Shown in pieces: positions 18,873-29,360 of a stretch of DNA of 64,000 bases. Source of the stretch: Scilla litardierei (Eukaryota; Streptophyta; Magnoliopsida; Asparagales; Asparagaceae); assembly GCA_030789695.1 (NCBI GenBank), contig CM061142.1:160644391-160708390 (forward strand), given 5' to 3'. The notes under the pieces are model-generated. The model was not told the origin of the DNA and made no database searches. It worked only from the letters and a program-made list of their open reading frames with translations. Every line of letters starts with the position of its first letter. Positions within the stretch are counted from its first letter, which is position 1. A program made the translations under genes and the position numbers.

Positions 18873-19386
18873 TGACCGACTAGATGGTGATCTAGTCGGT
18901 CGGCAAAGCTTCTTGGACCGACTTGTTTCAGTTAGTCTTTTCTTGCTCAGTACTGTTTACAGTTAGTCGGTCTACGTTGACTCACCGACCGACTAGTTTG
19001 TGAACTAGTCGGTCAGTGATGCTTATTTGACCGACTAGTTGAGCTTTACTGTACATGCCAATTTTCTCCTAAGCTACTGTTTATTGTTAGTCGGTCTAAG
19101 AACGTTTGGCGACCGACTAGTTGATGATCTAGTCGGTCAACATTTGTTCTTGGACCGACTAAATCAATTCGTATTCAGACTAATTGTTTTTGACTCTTAG
19201 TCGGTCTAAGTTCACTGACCGACCGACTAGTTGTGAAACTAGTCGGTCAGACAGACTTCTTGGACCGACTAGATTTCTAGGTCTGAAATTCAATCTCTTC
19301 ACTGTTCATCACTTAGTCGGTCCATGTTGTTTGACCGACCGACTAGTTGATGAACTAGTCGGTCAGTGGTTGTTCTTTGACCGACT
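18873..19386. promoter_or_regulatory. Inverted-repeat array upstream of promoter, copia solo LTR
   Basis: Five to six units of GACCGACTAG...CTAGTCGGTC with TTAGTCGGTCTA and TTGGACCGACTA spacers. This is the same word as in the unrelated gypsy LTRs. TATA-like CCTATAAATA follows about 57 bases downstream (19441). Confidence 0.8.
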
Positions 19387-19440
19387 AACTGCTTCAGATT
19401 TCTATCCGTCGGGATTTGACCTAACTCGTTTTTATGGGAC

Positions 19441-19450
19441 CCTATAAATA
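19441..19450 (+). promoter_or_regulatory. Putative TATA box, copia solo LTR
   Basis: CCTATAAATA just after the array; the same box is at 58889-58898 in the other copia LTR. Confidence 0.6.
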
Positions 19451-20131
19451 CGAAGCTTGGTCATTTCTTTCTAGGTTAGAGCTGCCATTAAGAGATTCAT
19501 TGAGATTGAAAGAGTTAGAGATTCTCACTCATTTCCAAAGCTCTCTTCCTCACAAGAAATCCATTCTCTCACTTTCTAGATCTAGAATCCATCTTGAGAG
19601 AAGTTTGTTCTTGGTGAGCCATTCAAGCTTTAGCTTGATTCAAGTCTCCAAATCACTCCTAGGCACCCATTGCTGCTCATTTCAGTGGTGCTAGGTCTTG
19701 GTGACTTTCTCTTCCTCAAATCCCTCCTAGCACCTATTTGGTAAGAATACTCAAGGTATAGGGTTTGTGGTAAGTTGTTGTTTATTTCATATTGTCACGC
19801 CCCGCTTCCCAAAAACGTGGAGGCGAAGCGTGAGAAGGTCCGCTCAGACTTGAAGCTACAAAGCTGCAAGTCCGATAAGCGTCAATCAAATTTAAAACTG
19901 CAGGTCCTTGCAACGTGAGCGAAACAAGATAATAATAGTGAAATGAGACAAAAGAATAATCTCAGAATATCCATAAATATAAATTCCAACATCGCAGAAA
20001 AGCCACCAGGCTGAAATAAAAGAGAGTCTAAAGGCCCAAACATGGCCAACAAAAGTACAATGTACAAAGTATAGGTGCCACGCACCAACGACTAACAAAA
20101 GGCCTAAACCAAAAGAAAGCTCAACAAAGAC

Positions 20132-20242
20132 TCAAGAATGGTCACCGGTGTCCACAAAATCCTCCTGTGCAATCATGGACTCAGACTCAGCATCAGCAAA
20201 ACGCCACATACTCAGCAACGGTTTCTGGCTCAGGTCTAACAT
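20132..20242 (-). CDS. Acidic LTR micro-ORF homologue, solo LTR (36 aa)
   Basis: ATG at 20242 (minus) reads MLDLSQK, then FADAESESMIAQEDF and ends VDTGDHS. The second half aligns with element 1 (FADAEPEL...YVDTGDQS). The first half is out of frame relative to element 1 (LSQKPLLS instead of PEPEY), implying a 1-nt loss followed by a later frame correction. The ATG is again inside a hairpin arm (ACATGTG/CACATGT). Confidence 0.4.
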   Translation of the reverse strand: MLDLSQKPLLSMWRFADAESESMIAQEDFVDTGDHS

Positions 20243-20384
20243 GTGACACCCAAAAGAGCAAGGGGCACATGTCAGCAAGTCTACAAGAGACTTGTGCAAG
20301 GAAACTGGAAGTATGCAAAAGTAAAGCAACCTAGCAGTTCTAGCATGAATGCAATGACATGGCAGTTAAAGTATGAGTGCAACA

Positions 20385-20415
20385 GGTAAAGTAAAGTAAA
20401 GTAAAGTAAAGTACG
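20385..20415. repeat. (GTAAA)n microsatellite
   Basis: Five to six consecutive GTAAA units inside the solo LTR. Confidence 0.9.
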
Positions 20416-20826
20416 AGCATGGCATGGCATGAATCATTCACAAGACAAGTGCAAGACAAGTAAGGTAAGCACCTCGTGCACAGAGATTCCGTCTTTTGGC
20501 TAGAGTGGCTGATCGGGCCAACTCCTAAGCTCAAGTGACCGTTTATCCCTACCCCTCCACGTGTATCGGGCATTGGTTTTCAGCCAACACATGAGGCCCG
20601 CTTCTGGACCACGAGCCAGGAAGTGTTTTAAACAAGTATGGCGTAGGGGTGCACCTAGCCGGAAACACGGAAACACGGATTGTACAAGTATTTTGTAGCG
20701 TGTGCTACGATGCAACAATCAATTTGAATGACATGTAAGATGCAATGCATGGCAGTTAAAAGTGCGTACAGGTAAGGAAAGTAAACGTGACAGTTTAGTA
20801 TGCATGAACAACAAGTTTAAGGGTTG

Positions 20827-21013
20827 GATCTAGCTTCGTTGTCAAGCTAGATCAATTAGGTGACGGATCTAGTTTCGTTGTCAAACTAGATCAAGTAGGC
20901 GTCTAGCCAGCTATCATTTCACTGACTAGTCTCTTTTACGCTAAAAACAAGGAAGTGGCCTAAAAACATGGCCCTACACAAGAGTTGGCAAGTTTCACTT
21001 GCCTGCAAGTACA
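20827..21013 (-). other. Conserved leader hairpin block, solo LTR
   Basis: Minus strand. Hairpin 1 is 20997-21013 (GGCAAGT/ACTTGCC). The GGCC pair is 20957-20973. Hairpin 3 is 20903-20929 (CTAGTCAG / CTGGCTAG, one G-U pair, loop with GAAATGATA). Hairpin 4 is present twice: 20866-20892 (stem GATCTAGTTT) and 20827-20853 (stem GATCTAGCTT), both 10-bp perfect with loop GACAACG. Confidence 0.78.
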
Positions 21014-23067
21014 ACGTCTGAGCACACCGTCCAATGAGTCCAAGAATCACAATTATCCTAAGTGCACAAGTCCACCGGCCTAAAGTCCATATTATTAATC
21101 TTGATTAGTGAATTTAAAACATTTAAAATACTTTAAAAATACTGATTTTAGTCTTGATTAGCATGCATTGGGTTGGGGGTCCTAAGGGTGCAAAGCGTTA
21201 CCTCAACACGACGCGAAAGCTACACCGGCGTCGGGTAGCGACGCTGGGGGTTGGAATAAAAGATCGCGCTCCAAGTCCAGATTCCAATTAGATTCCTCGC
21301 TGGAAATTTCAGAGCAATCAACCCGGGCGACGATTCCAGATTCCAAAGCTAGCACGTGCGACGACGGGCTACGACGTGCGACGACGTCGTACGCGGCAAG
21401 TCGTCAAAGAGAACGCACCTAGGTGGGGCCCACAGTAGTCCTAGGGACCTTTGGGGGACCCACAATACCTCTGAAGAACTTGGGGGGCCCACGGAGGCAA
21501 GTGGTGCGACAGATGCGGGGTTGCGACGAATGACTCTCGGTCGTATAGCCTCGGTGCGGGGAGCTCCTTCGGTCGTGCACAGAGAATGCGGGGCTGCGAC
21601 GTTTGGGGCGTGCAGCGGCTGCGGGGTGGTGCTTGGTGCGGGGTTTCTTCTCGGTCAGTGCGGGAGAGGGGCTCGGTCAGGCGCTTGGATGCGGGGGGCG
21701 CGATGTTGCAACGTTGCAACGCTTGCAACACCGGTCGGTGCGGAGAAGCGGGTCGGTCGGGTGCGGTGCGGAGCGGGGCGACAAGCGGGGGTTGGTGCGG
21801 GCGCTGTGCGGAGAGGGGATGCGAGCGGGGTGCGGCCAAGCCCTCGGTCAGACTGAGGGAACGGAACGGGGCGATGCGCTGCGATGCGGAGCGGGGTTGG
21901 GTGCCGAGCGGCTAGCGGTCGGAGCGGGAGATTTGCGGTGGTTTTCTCGGTCGGTGCGGGGACTGAACGGCGCAACGTTGCGACGAATCGTCGCAACGTC
22001 CAATTTGGGTTTTGGAAAAGGTTAGGGCTAATTTCTTGCGAAAATAGGTCTTCCTAGGGGTTGCTTATATAGTATAGATGGGTTGACTTGGTCTAGGGCT
22101 AAATCTAATATGATTAGAAGTTTTAAATAATTTAAAATTTGAAATTCAACTTCTCCAACTCACCCAAGGATTTGACTTGGTCCAAATGAGCTGGAAATTG
22201 GCTCAAAAATTCTTTAAAACGTTTAAAACTCAAATAAATTTTATTTGGCCAAAAATAATTTATAAATTAATTATTAAAAATAATATAAAACTTGTTAAAA
22301 ATATACAAGTGGTCAAATAAACTCCAAAAATTATAAAATAAATATTGGGGTAATCGTGATGACGAAAGTGAGCTAACTAAGAAGACGGATCTCAAATTCG
22401 ACGTCGGACGACGAAACTAAAAATAGAAACGTCTCCCGTCAAAAGTGAAAATCGCCACGTCTCATTGAGTAAGATTAAATTGTGGGAAAACGACTCGTGA
22501 AACGTCATCCCAGAATAGTGCCACTATTTAATACTCTCAGAGACGTTCACGTCAGCATATCACACAAAAGTGTTCACAAACGAATAAGGTCTAAAATAAA
22601 CACGTGCACGGTCAAAAGCACGTGCACGAACAACGTACAACGAGAAGTGGTCGTTACACATATAAACTCATTTATTGCTTTTGATTCTCTCGGTTGTGAG
22701 AGATGGTTGTGATCCTGGGTTGTGGGATTCACTATTGCCATTGCATGTATGATTTGATCTTGTAAAGGTTTTTCACAAGATATCATAGTGGAAATCTTGG
22801 GTTATGGTTTCTAACCTAAGTATCCGGAGGGAATCCGGGTGGTTGGGACGTAGGATCACCGGGAACAAGTCGGGGAGACTTGGGTGGATCCGAACCCAGT
22901 AATATCTATTGTTAGCATTGTTAATTTTGTTGTTGTCATCAATTTAAGCTTCCGTAAATTGATTTGGTAGTTGTTTGCACGATATTTAGGAATTATACTC
23001 CTTGTTATTTTTAAAGTACTATTCACCCCCCCTCTAGTACTTGTGCAGTAGCTTGTAGGGCATTACA

Positions 23068-24135
23068 TGTGCAACGCCCCGGCCACATTTCAGAAATTGA
23101 TGTCTGTAATCTTCTTCGATTACACCTAGGATATAATGGAGGTTTTCATGGACGAATTTTCCGTCTATGGAACGGAGTTCGACTCATGTCTCCGCAACCT
23201 GACTAAAGTCCTGGAAAGGTGTCAAGATAAAGGACTAGTTCTGAACTGGAAAAAATGCCACTTTATGGTCCAAGAAGGATTCATATTGGGGCACGTTATT
23301 TCTTCAAGAGGAATCGAGGTAGACAAGGCAAAGGTGGATGTGATCGAAAAGCTTCCGCCTCCACTTAACCTTCGGGGAGTCCGTGGTTTCTTAGGGCACG
23401 CGGGATTCTACCGTCGGTTCATAAAGGACTTCTCTAAGATTTCTAGGCCCTTGACACAACTCCTCGTTAAGGATACGCCTTTTGTCTTCGACGACGAGTG
23501 TATGGAAGCCTTCCGCCTTCTGAAGAGCGCCCTCATTTCCGCACCCGTGATTCAACCCCCGGACTGGAGTCTACCTTTTGAGTTAATGTGTGATGCTAGC
23601 GACTATGTAGTTGGAGCTGTCCTGGGGCAGAGGAAGGATAAAAATCTACACGTTATATACTATACGAGCAAGACCCTCGACGTATCCCAAAGGAACTATA
23701 CGACCACAGAGAAGGAATTTCTAGCTGTCATCTATGCCATGGACAAGTTCCGGCAGTATCTTGTTGGTGCCAAGGTAATCGTGCACACGGTTCACGCAGC
23801 CCTTAAATACCTTTTGAGCAAGAAGGAGGCTAAGCCGCGCCTCATAAGGTGGATTCTCCTCCTCCAGGAATTCGACTTGGAGATCAAGGACAAGAAAGGG
23901 GCGGAGAACGTCGTTGTTGACCACCTGTCCAGGTTGCTTAGTCTCGATTCGGATGCTACTCCTATTGACGACTCGCTCCCTGACGAGCATCTTTTCTCCA
24001 TCTCTTCTGTTTGGACTCCATGGCATGCCGACATCGCCAATTATCTGACATGTGCCATCGTCCCCCATAATGTGAGCTATTAGCAGAAGAAGAAATTCTT
24101 TCACGAGGTCCGAAAATTTTATTGGGACGACCCCT
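23068..24135 (+). pseudogene. pol: Athila-type pol, reverse transcriptase end and RNase H (fragment)
   Basis: Continues the fragment at 18001 with CNAPATFQKLM and a frameshift, then a 315-codon open stretch from 23136. The catalytic reverse-transcriptase box reads FMDEFSVYG, where the family has two Asp. RNase H reads [30 protein letters not shown] and [11 protein letters not shown]; the last has Val where the catalytic Asp of TDH is expected. It ends at a TAG (24080), then EVRKFYWDDP-like sequence enters the assembly gap. Function is lost. Confidence 0.88.
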
Positions 24136-24635
24136 NNNNNNNNNNNNNNNNNNNNNNNNNNNNNNNNNNNNNNNNNNNNNNNNNNNNNNNNNNNNNNNNN
24201 NNNNNNNNNNNNNNNNNNNNNNNNNNNNNNNNNNNNNNNNNNNNNNNNNNNNNNNNNNNNNNNNNNNNNNNNNNNNNNNNNNNNNNNNNNNNNNNNNNNN
24301 NNNNNNNNNNNNNNNNNNNNNNNNNNNNNNNNNNNNNNNNNNNNNNNNNNNNNNNNNNNNNNNNNNNNNNNNNNNNNNNNNNNNNNNNNNNNNNNNNNNN
24401 NNNNNNNNNNNNNNNNNNNNNNNNNNNNNNNNNNNNNNNNNNNNNNNNNNNNNNNNNNNNNNNNNNNNNNNNNNNNNNNNNNNNNNNNNNNNNNNNNNNN
24501 NNNNNNNNNNNNNNNNNNNNNNNNNNNNNNNNNNNNNNNNNNNNNNNNNNNNNNNNNNNNNNNNNNNNNNNNNNNNNNNNNNNNNNNNNNNNNNNNNNNN
24601 NNNNNNNNNNNNNNNNNNNNNNNNNNNNNNNNNNN
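24136..24635. other. Assembly gap (500 N)
   Basis: Exactly 500 undetermined bases, probably a conventional size. Athila integrase and downstream sequence would be expected here and would not fit in 500 bp. Confidence 0.99.
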
Positions 24636-24813
24636 ATTCCTCGGTTTAGTGGTGGGATTTGGCGTTTGTTAGCTTAGTGTGTGGTTTTGATTTTGCTGGC
24701 TCTGACAGGCGATTTAGGATTTTTTTTTGTTTTCTCCTTTCCTCTCTTCCTCTCTATTTTCTCCCTCCGAGCTCCTACACTCACTCGTCTTCCTCGAGGA
24801 CGAGGAAGGGTTC

Positions 24814-24827
24814 AGCTTGGGGGATTT
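24814..24827 (+). promoter_or_regulatory. Putative polypurine tract of the Athila-type element
   Basis: GCTTGGGGGA follows a GAGGACGAGGAAGGG stretch and precedes the proposed 3' LTR start, as is typical of the group. Confidence 0.55.
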
Positions 24828-26050
24828 TGACGTGCGTTTAAATTTCATATATTCACGCACGTCTTCTTTTGTGTTTTCCGTTGTTTTCCGCCGTCTTGTA
24901 TTCGTTTTCTTGTGTTTTCTTGTTTTCTTTCACTTTTCCGTGTTTTTTATATTTTGCAGGAGTTTACCGGCGTAGGGGACATATAACGATGATATTATGA
25001 GTCCCCGGAGCAACGGGAGGAGTCACGTGTGATTCAGGGGGTCAAACGACGAAGATAGCATCTTTCAGCCCCTCACCCGACCGGTTGGTCACTTCCAACC
25101 GATCGGGTGATGCACGCGTGCACCACCCGGACACAAGCTGAAGCGGGCGGAAAGTCAACCGGTCGGTTCAGAGACTGGTTCAAGCGCCCCAACTCTCTGG
25201 AATTTGATGCTGAATGCCAACCGATCGGGTGACCTTCACCCGATCGGTTCATCTGTAGCCGATTCTCCGAAGCCGAGACACGGAGAGCTCAACCGACCGG
25301 TTCACCAGACGGCACGAAGATCCAACCGATCAGTTTCAACTCTCAACCGACCGTGTCATGTGACCGAGTGAAGTCCCGTGCTGAGCTGCCGAAGAAACGA
25401 AGCAGGTCACCCGATCGGTTGACTTTTCAACCGATCGGGTGATATCGTATTCTATATATAGGACCCCAAGGTTTTCCAGAAACGGGAGTTGTTATTTTTT
25501 GCTGTTTTTTTCTCTCTCTTGACCGCTGTAATTTTTCAGATATTTGTAAGTTTTCCGATCTTTACCAAACTGTAATATAGTGTTATTAGCATTGCTCTTA
25601 CTGCTTTTCAATCGCTTGATTATGTTTTTAACGGTCGATTTCGATTTAGATCGCTTTTTAGTAAATATGTGTGAGTAGTTCCCAAATCTGGGATTTTGGT
25701 GGAAACCCCTTCGTGGGTTCTCCCCGATGCGTCCATAGGACTAGGAAATCGATAGGGATTAGGAATCTACCGGTTACGCGGGGTGTTTTATTGTCATCGG
25801 TGGGAAAAAGACCGCCTTTGACCGTTGGGCCAAGGGGGAATAAACTTGGCGGTTGACCCCCTAGCCATAGCTCACGCCCTTAGCGTAGACGTCGAATCCT
25901 AGCGCGCGGGAGCGGCATGACGAGACGTTGGGAGTTATCGCTGCGAGCTTAGTGCTCCCGGAGTCGGTCAGTGTTAATGGACATGAGAATGCCCACTGAC
26001 AGAACCCGGGAAGTCCGACATATCATCCTGGACACCGAATCTTGCATCTT
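24828..26050 (+). repeat. Probable 3' LTR of the Athila-type element (end uncertain)
   Basis: Starts TGACGTGCG after the purine tract, with arms GACGTGCGT (24829) and ACGCACGTC (about 24855) forming a terminal inverted pair. It holds a CCGATCGG palindrome array (25075-25446), TATATATA (25453) and a later GC-rich part with GCGCGCGGGAGC. I could not fix the right end: no second LTR copy is in the window. Confidence 0.55.
25075..25446. promoter_or_regulatory. CCGATCGG / CCGACCGG inverted-repeat array in the Athila-type LTR
   Basis: About a dozen copies of CACCCGATCGG, CCGATCGGGTGA, CAACCGACCGGTTC and close variants, ending right before TATATATA at 25453. Architecture parallels the GACCGACTAG arrays of the gypsy and copia LTRs, but the word is different. 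Confidence 0.7.
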
Positions 26051-26844
26051 GCACTTCAACATTTTTCATTTTTAAAACATATTGTTCATATATTTATGTT
26101 CTGCTTGTTTTTCATTTTGCAGAATTCATCTTCCATGTTAGGTTTAGAGGTTCTCACTGGTAGCTTAGATGATTTCGGGGTTGAAGATTACCTTAATGGT
26201 AAGACTTATTTTCGGGGTTGAAAATTTAAACCAAGAGTAGTCTCATGCGACTTCTAGCAAAAATAAACTTGAAACTAAAGATTATAGTTCTTAGATTGAA
26301 CCAATGTTTCTCATTTCAGGCCAGGAAACCTATTTATTTCACCTCAATGTGTTTTAAATTCAGTATACTAGCAGAATTCTAGACTATATATATTACAAGG
26401 ACCTGACCATGCTGACATGCAGCATATTTTAAAAGATTCATAGGACACGTGTCTGACTCCGACTCAACATAGTTTTTAGGATTGTCTGCTGACATGACAC
26501 TTGCATGCCATTGCTTCATAATATAATTTCTGTGTTCCATAGTTTCAGATCCTGGATTCAAATTATTACAATGATTTATTTTACCAAGTGGACAATCTTA
26601 ATTAAAGCATGTGTGAAGTAGCTCTTTTCGACTACTTGTAGTTCATGAACCTAAAATCTGAGGTGGGATTATGCTCAATCATAACCCCCCATACGGAAGC
26701 ATTTTTCATTGTTACCGTGCTGTTAACTTGATTTACATGGCAGCTTTGTTCATTAGCCTTGTGCATCGTCTTCCATGATAATACCAGTTTATTTATTTTC
26801 CCGTGCCTAGTGTTTGTTTAAAACTGAAAACTAATCATTTTTAG
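26051..26844. other. Unassigned AT-rich segment, intron-like
   Basis: No conserved frame. The final bases (CATTTTTAG) are a good 3' splice site for the kinase exon that follows, so at least the right part is probably an old intron. A short stretch near 26123-26201 is bounded by TTGCAG and GTAAGA, but its peptide is not recognised. Confidence 0.4.
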
Positions 26845-26990
26845 GTATCTTGCACCCGAATATGCTCAGAGCGGCCAAATCACGGAGAAAGCAGACGTCT
26901 ATTCCTTTGGAGTAGTGCTGGTTGAGCTCTCACTGGACGAAAGGCTGTAGATATTAACCGGCTAAAGGGCCAACATTGCCCAATTAGCCA
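26845..26990 (+). pseudogene. Receptor-like kinase exon fragment (PERK-like)
   Basis: After a splice acceptor the exon reads [20 protein letters not shown], then FGVVLVEL: the activation-segment APE motif and the following helix of plant receptor-like kinases (the PERK-like group including annotated inactive kinases). A 1-nt deletion after VEL shifts the frame; with it, [13 protein letters not shown] follows. It stops at the CACTA remnant. No other kinase exon is visible nearby, so this is a remnant or a captured fragment. Confidence 0.8.
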
Positions 26991-27397
26991 CATTTATTAG
27001 CCACAGCCAGTCCGAAAGAGTGTATGTGGCAAATTAAAATTTGCCACAGACTAAACTGTGGCTAATACATTCATTAGCCACGGATTTTCTGTGGCTAATG
27101 TGTATTAGCCACGGATTGTTTTGCCACGACCAATTTTGTGGCTAATGAGGCCATTTTTCCGTGGTTATATGAATTACATTAGCCACAGACGTCCGTGGCT
27201 AATAGTCCGTGGCTAATGTTTCCGCCACGGACTTTCTTCCATTTGCCACGGAATTTTTCTCATTTGCTACGCCACTTTTCGACACAGATTATTAGCCACG
27301 GAATTTCTAAAAATCCGTGGCTAATATGACTTAGCAACGGATTTCATGGCATTAGCCACGGATTTGTCCGTGGATAATGTCCAATTTTTCAGTAGTG
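26991..27397. mobile_element. CACTA-type transposon end with subterminal repeats (truncated)
   Basis: The right end reads, on the minus strand, CACTACTGAAAAATTGGAC, a CACTA-type terminus. Inside are more than ten copies of TTAGCCACGGA / TCCGTGGCTAA in both orientations, typical subterminal repeats. No left terminus is visible, so the element is truncated or its left end lies beyond the kinase exon. Confidence 0.75.
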
Positions 27398-27493
27398 AAT
27401 GAGGGCATGACACTTCGGTGCATGACCCATGTTGATATGAGTGTGGAATGTGAAACCATGGAACAGGTCCCCTTCAGTACTAAATATAATGTT
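27398..27493. other. Short unassigned segment, possibly the start of an older LTR
   Basis: Lies between the CACTA end and element 3 and is continuous with 37191 onward once element 3 is removed. It may be the left edge of the LTR remnant at 37186-38375; I cannot prove this. Confidence 0.35.
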
Positions 27494-27678
27494 TGTAACG
27501 GCTGGTTTTTGTATGATGAATATTATTTATATATATATGCGATTGTTTGTCTTCTTTCTTTACTTCTCCGCGCTCATATCTTAGTATAGGATCACCTTTG
27601 GAACTCTTTGGAATCATTCCGAACCTTCACGCTTCAATTTACGACTTCCTGTGCAAATTAGCCGGTTCACGTTGAGGA

Positions 27679-28187
27679 ACCGACCGACTAGATGTCCATC
27701 TAGTCGGTCAACAACTCCTCTTGGACCGACTAGTTTCCGTCAGGTTTTTCCCTTGAGTTACTGTTTACGATTAGTCGGTCTAAGTTCATCCACCGACCGA
27801 CTAGTTTCCAAACAAGTCGGTCAACACTTCTTCTCAGACCGACTTGTACAGAGATCATTTTTCGCACCCAGGTTACTGTTTACCGTTAGTCGGTCAAAGA
27901 ACGAAAACCGACCGACTAGTTGACGAACTAGTCGGTTAGGTATCCTTCTCTAACCGACTAACCTTCAAAATATCTTGTTTACCATTTTCACCTTTTAGTC
28001 GGTCTATGAACACTGGCCGACCGACTAGGTTGCAAACTAGTCGGTCGACGAGCCTTCACAGACCGACTAACTCTATAAATTCTACAACAACCCTGTTCAC
28101 GGTTTGGGTTTTAGTCGGTCACAGTTATACGACCGACCGACTAGTTCCCAAACTAGTCGGTCGACCGCCCTTCTCTGACCGACTAGT
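27679..28187. promoter_or_regulatory. Inverted-repeat array upstream of promoter, element 3 5' LTR
   Basis: Five to six GACCGACTAG / CTAGTCGGTC pairs, some with one mismatch (AACAAGTCGGTC), ending about 47 bases before TTATTTAAA. Confidence 0.78.
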
Positions 28188-28232
28188 TGACCCCGAAACC
28201 CTAAATTCTGTGCTAGCCGCCGTTTCATTTTC

Positions 28233-28241
28233 TTATTTAAA
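28233..28241 (+). promoter_or_regulatory. Putative TATA box, element 3 LTR
   Basis: TTATTTAAA at the same distance from the array as in elements 1 and 4. Confidence 0.5.
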
Positions 28242-28938
28242 CGGGGTTTTCTTCTTCATTTCTCCTGATAGATTTCAGTCTCCATCTTCCCCAAACCCAT
28301 TTCCATACCTCTCACGTCCTCCCCTTGCTTGTTCCTCCATCCTTGCGCCTTCCATCTTCCCCAAAGCTCTCCCTCTCCTCTCATTTCCTTTTCTTTTGCC
28401 CTAGCACGGAGTTCTCGTCTCAGATCCAGTAGCAACGACGCCGGGAGACGCTGATATCTTCACCATCACCGGCGATCAACATTCCTCGCTGCGCTACCCG
28501 CGGCTTGGGAATTTCCGGACGACGTAAAGCTTCCACCCTTTCCGGATTTGACGCCGGATCTTCGTGCAACCGTCAATTCCAGGTTGGTGCCCTAAATTCG
28601 TAGTAACCCCCACAATAGATGATCAAACCCTAATTAAAATCAGCAACCTAATCAAACTAAATTTATTTTCCGCTGATCTTTAAAACGTTGTGCAAACCGT
28701 AGAAATCGACGAATGGACTTTATGCATGTGCACATAAGATAGATCGTCGATTAGGTCAATTCATTAAAAATGTGATTTTTAACTGAATAGGATAGTCCCG
28801 ATAATCTAGACACAACCCTAATAGGGATTAATGAATCGTGATCTGACACCATCGCCGTGTCACGATTTTCAGACACTTTTCCGCCGACGAGACGATTGGA
28901 CGAGGCGTACCAGGGAGACGACGCACTCGCCACCACAG

Positions 28939-29077
28939 GCAAGTGTATCACTTGCGTTCTTGGCCATGTTTAGGCCTCCATCTTGTTAGGATTGTTATTT
29001 TAGAAACTTGAGAACCGGACGTGAAATGATAGCGTCCGGGACGCCTTTGAAGCTCAGATTTGACAACGAAATCTGAG
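28939..29077 (+). other. Conserved leader hairpin block, element 3 5' LTR
   Basis: Hairpin 1 is 28939-28955 (GCAAGTG-TAT-CACTTGC). The GGCC pair is 28962-28976. Hairpin 3 is 29015-29039 (CCGGACG / CGTCCGG, loop with GAAATGATA). Hairpin 4 is 29053-29077 (CTCAGATTT / AAATCTGAG, loop GACAACG). The stems differ from element 1 at many positions and all remain paired. Confidence 0.8.
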
Positions 29078-29197
29078 TCCAACAACAACAATTTTGACAT
29101 CATAGGATTGACATGCGTGTGCGTGAGTTGTGGACACCCTAGTACAACCCCTCCTGTTTTGTCGTGTCTTGTTCCTTTCCGTCTGCACAGCCCGCTG

Positions 29198-29360
29198 GGC
29201 AATAGGGCACTGGTCAAGCCAGAGCGAGCGATCCCTTGTACTAGTTCACAGCCCGATGGGTAATTGGGCACCTGTCAAGCTAGAGCACGTGATCCCATGT
29301 ACCGATACACAGCTCAGAGAGAAATTGGGCATTTGTCAAGCTAGAGCAAGTGATCCCATG
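29198..29360. repeat. 60-bp tandem repeat, about three copies, element 3 5' LTR
   Basis: Units share CACAGC(C/T)CG...GGGCA and GTCAAGC(C/T)AGAGC...GATCCC. A copy of the array is in the 3' LTR at about 36232-36395. Confidence 0.8.

Larger units (their letters stand above)
19793..22658 (-). mobile_element. Tekay-like solo LTR nested in the copia solo LTR
   Basis: 2866 bp from TGTCACGCCCC to GTGGTCGTTACA, flanked by CATAT at 19788-19792 and 22659-22663. The copia LTR at 57897 is uninterrupted here. It has no gag, pol or primer-binding site, hence a solo LTR. On the minus strand it carries the micro-ORF, hairpin block and small hairpins of the other Tekay-like LTRs. The GC-rich part 21340-22020 (GCGGGG, GGTCGGTGCGG words) gives long spurious frames. 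Confidence 0.92.
18448..23067 (+). mobile_element. Solo LTR of a SIRE-type Ty1/copia element, split by a nested solo LTR
   Basis: Outer parts 18448-19792 and 22664-23067 together match the copia 5' LTR at 57897-59649: start TGTTGAGTATTGGACTCCCC, end AGGGCATTACA. No primer-binding site or gag follows, and the 5-bp duplication is perfect, so recombination between two LTRs has removed the body. It contains its own inverted-repeat promoter array and TATA box. Confidence 0.92.

Noticed and set aside
21356..22025. Several long GC-rich frames on both strands
   Set aside because: Low-complexity GCGGGG/GGTCGG repeats inside a solo LTR; frames overlap in all directions with no domain.
26123..26201. 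Possible exon bounded by TTGCAG and GTAAGA
   Set aside because: The peptide is not recognised, and chance AG/GT pairs are common in AT-rich DNA; kept only as a remark.
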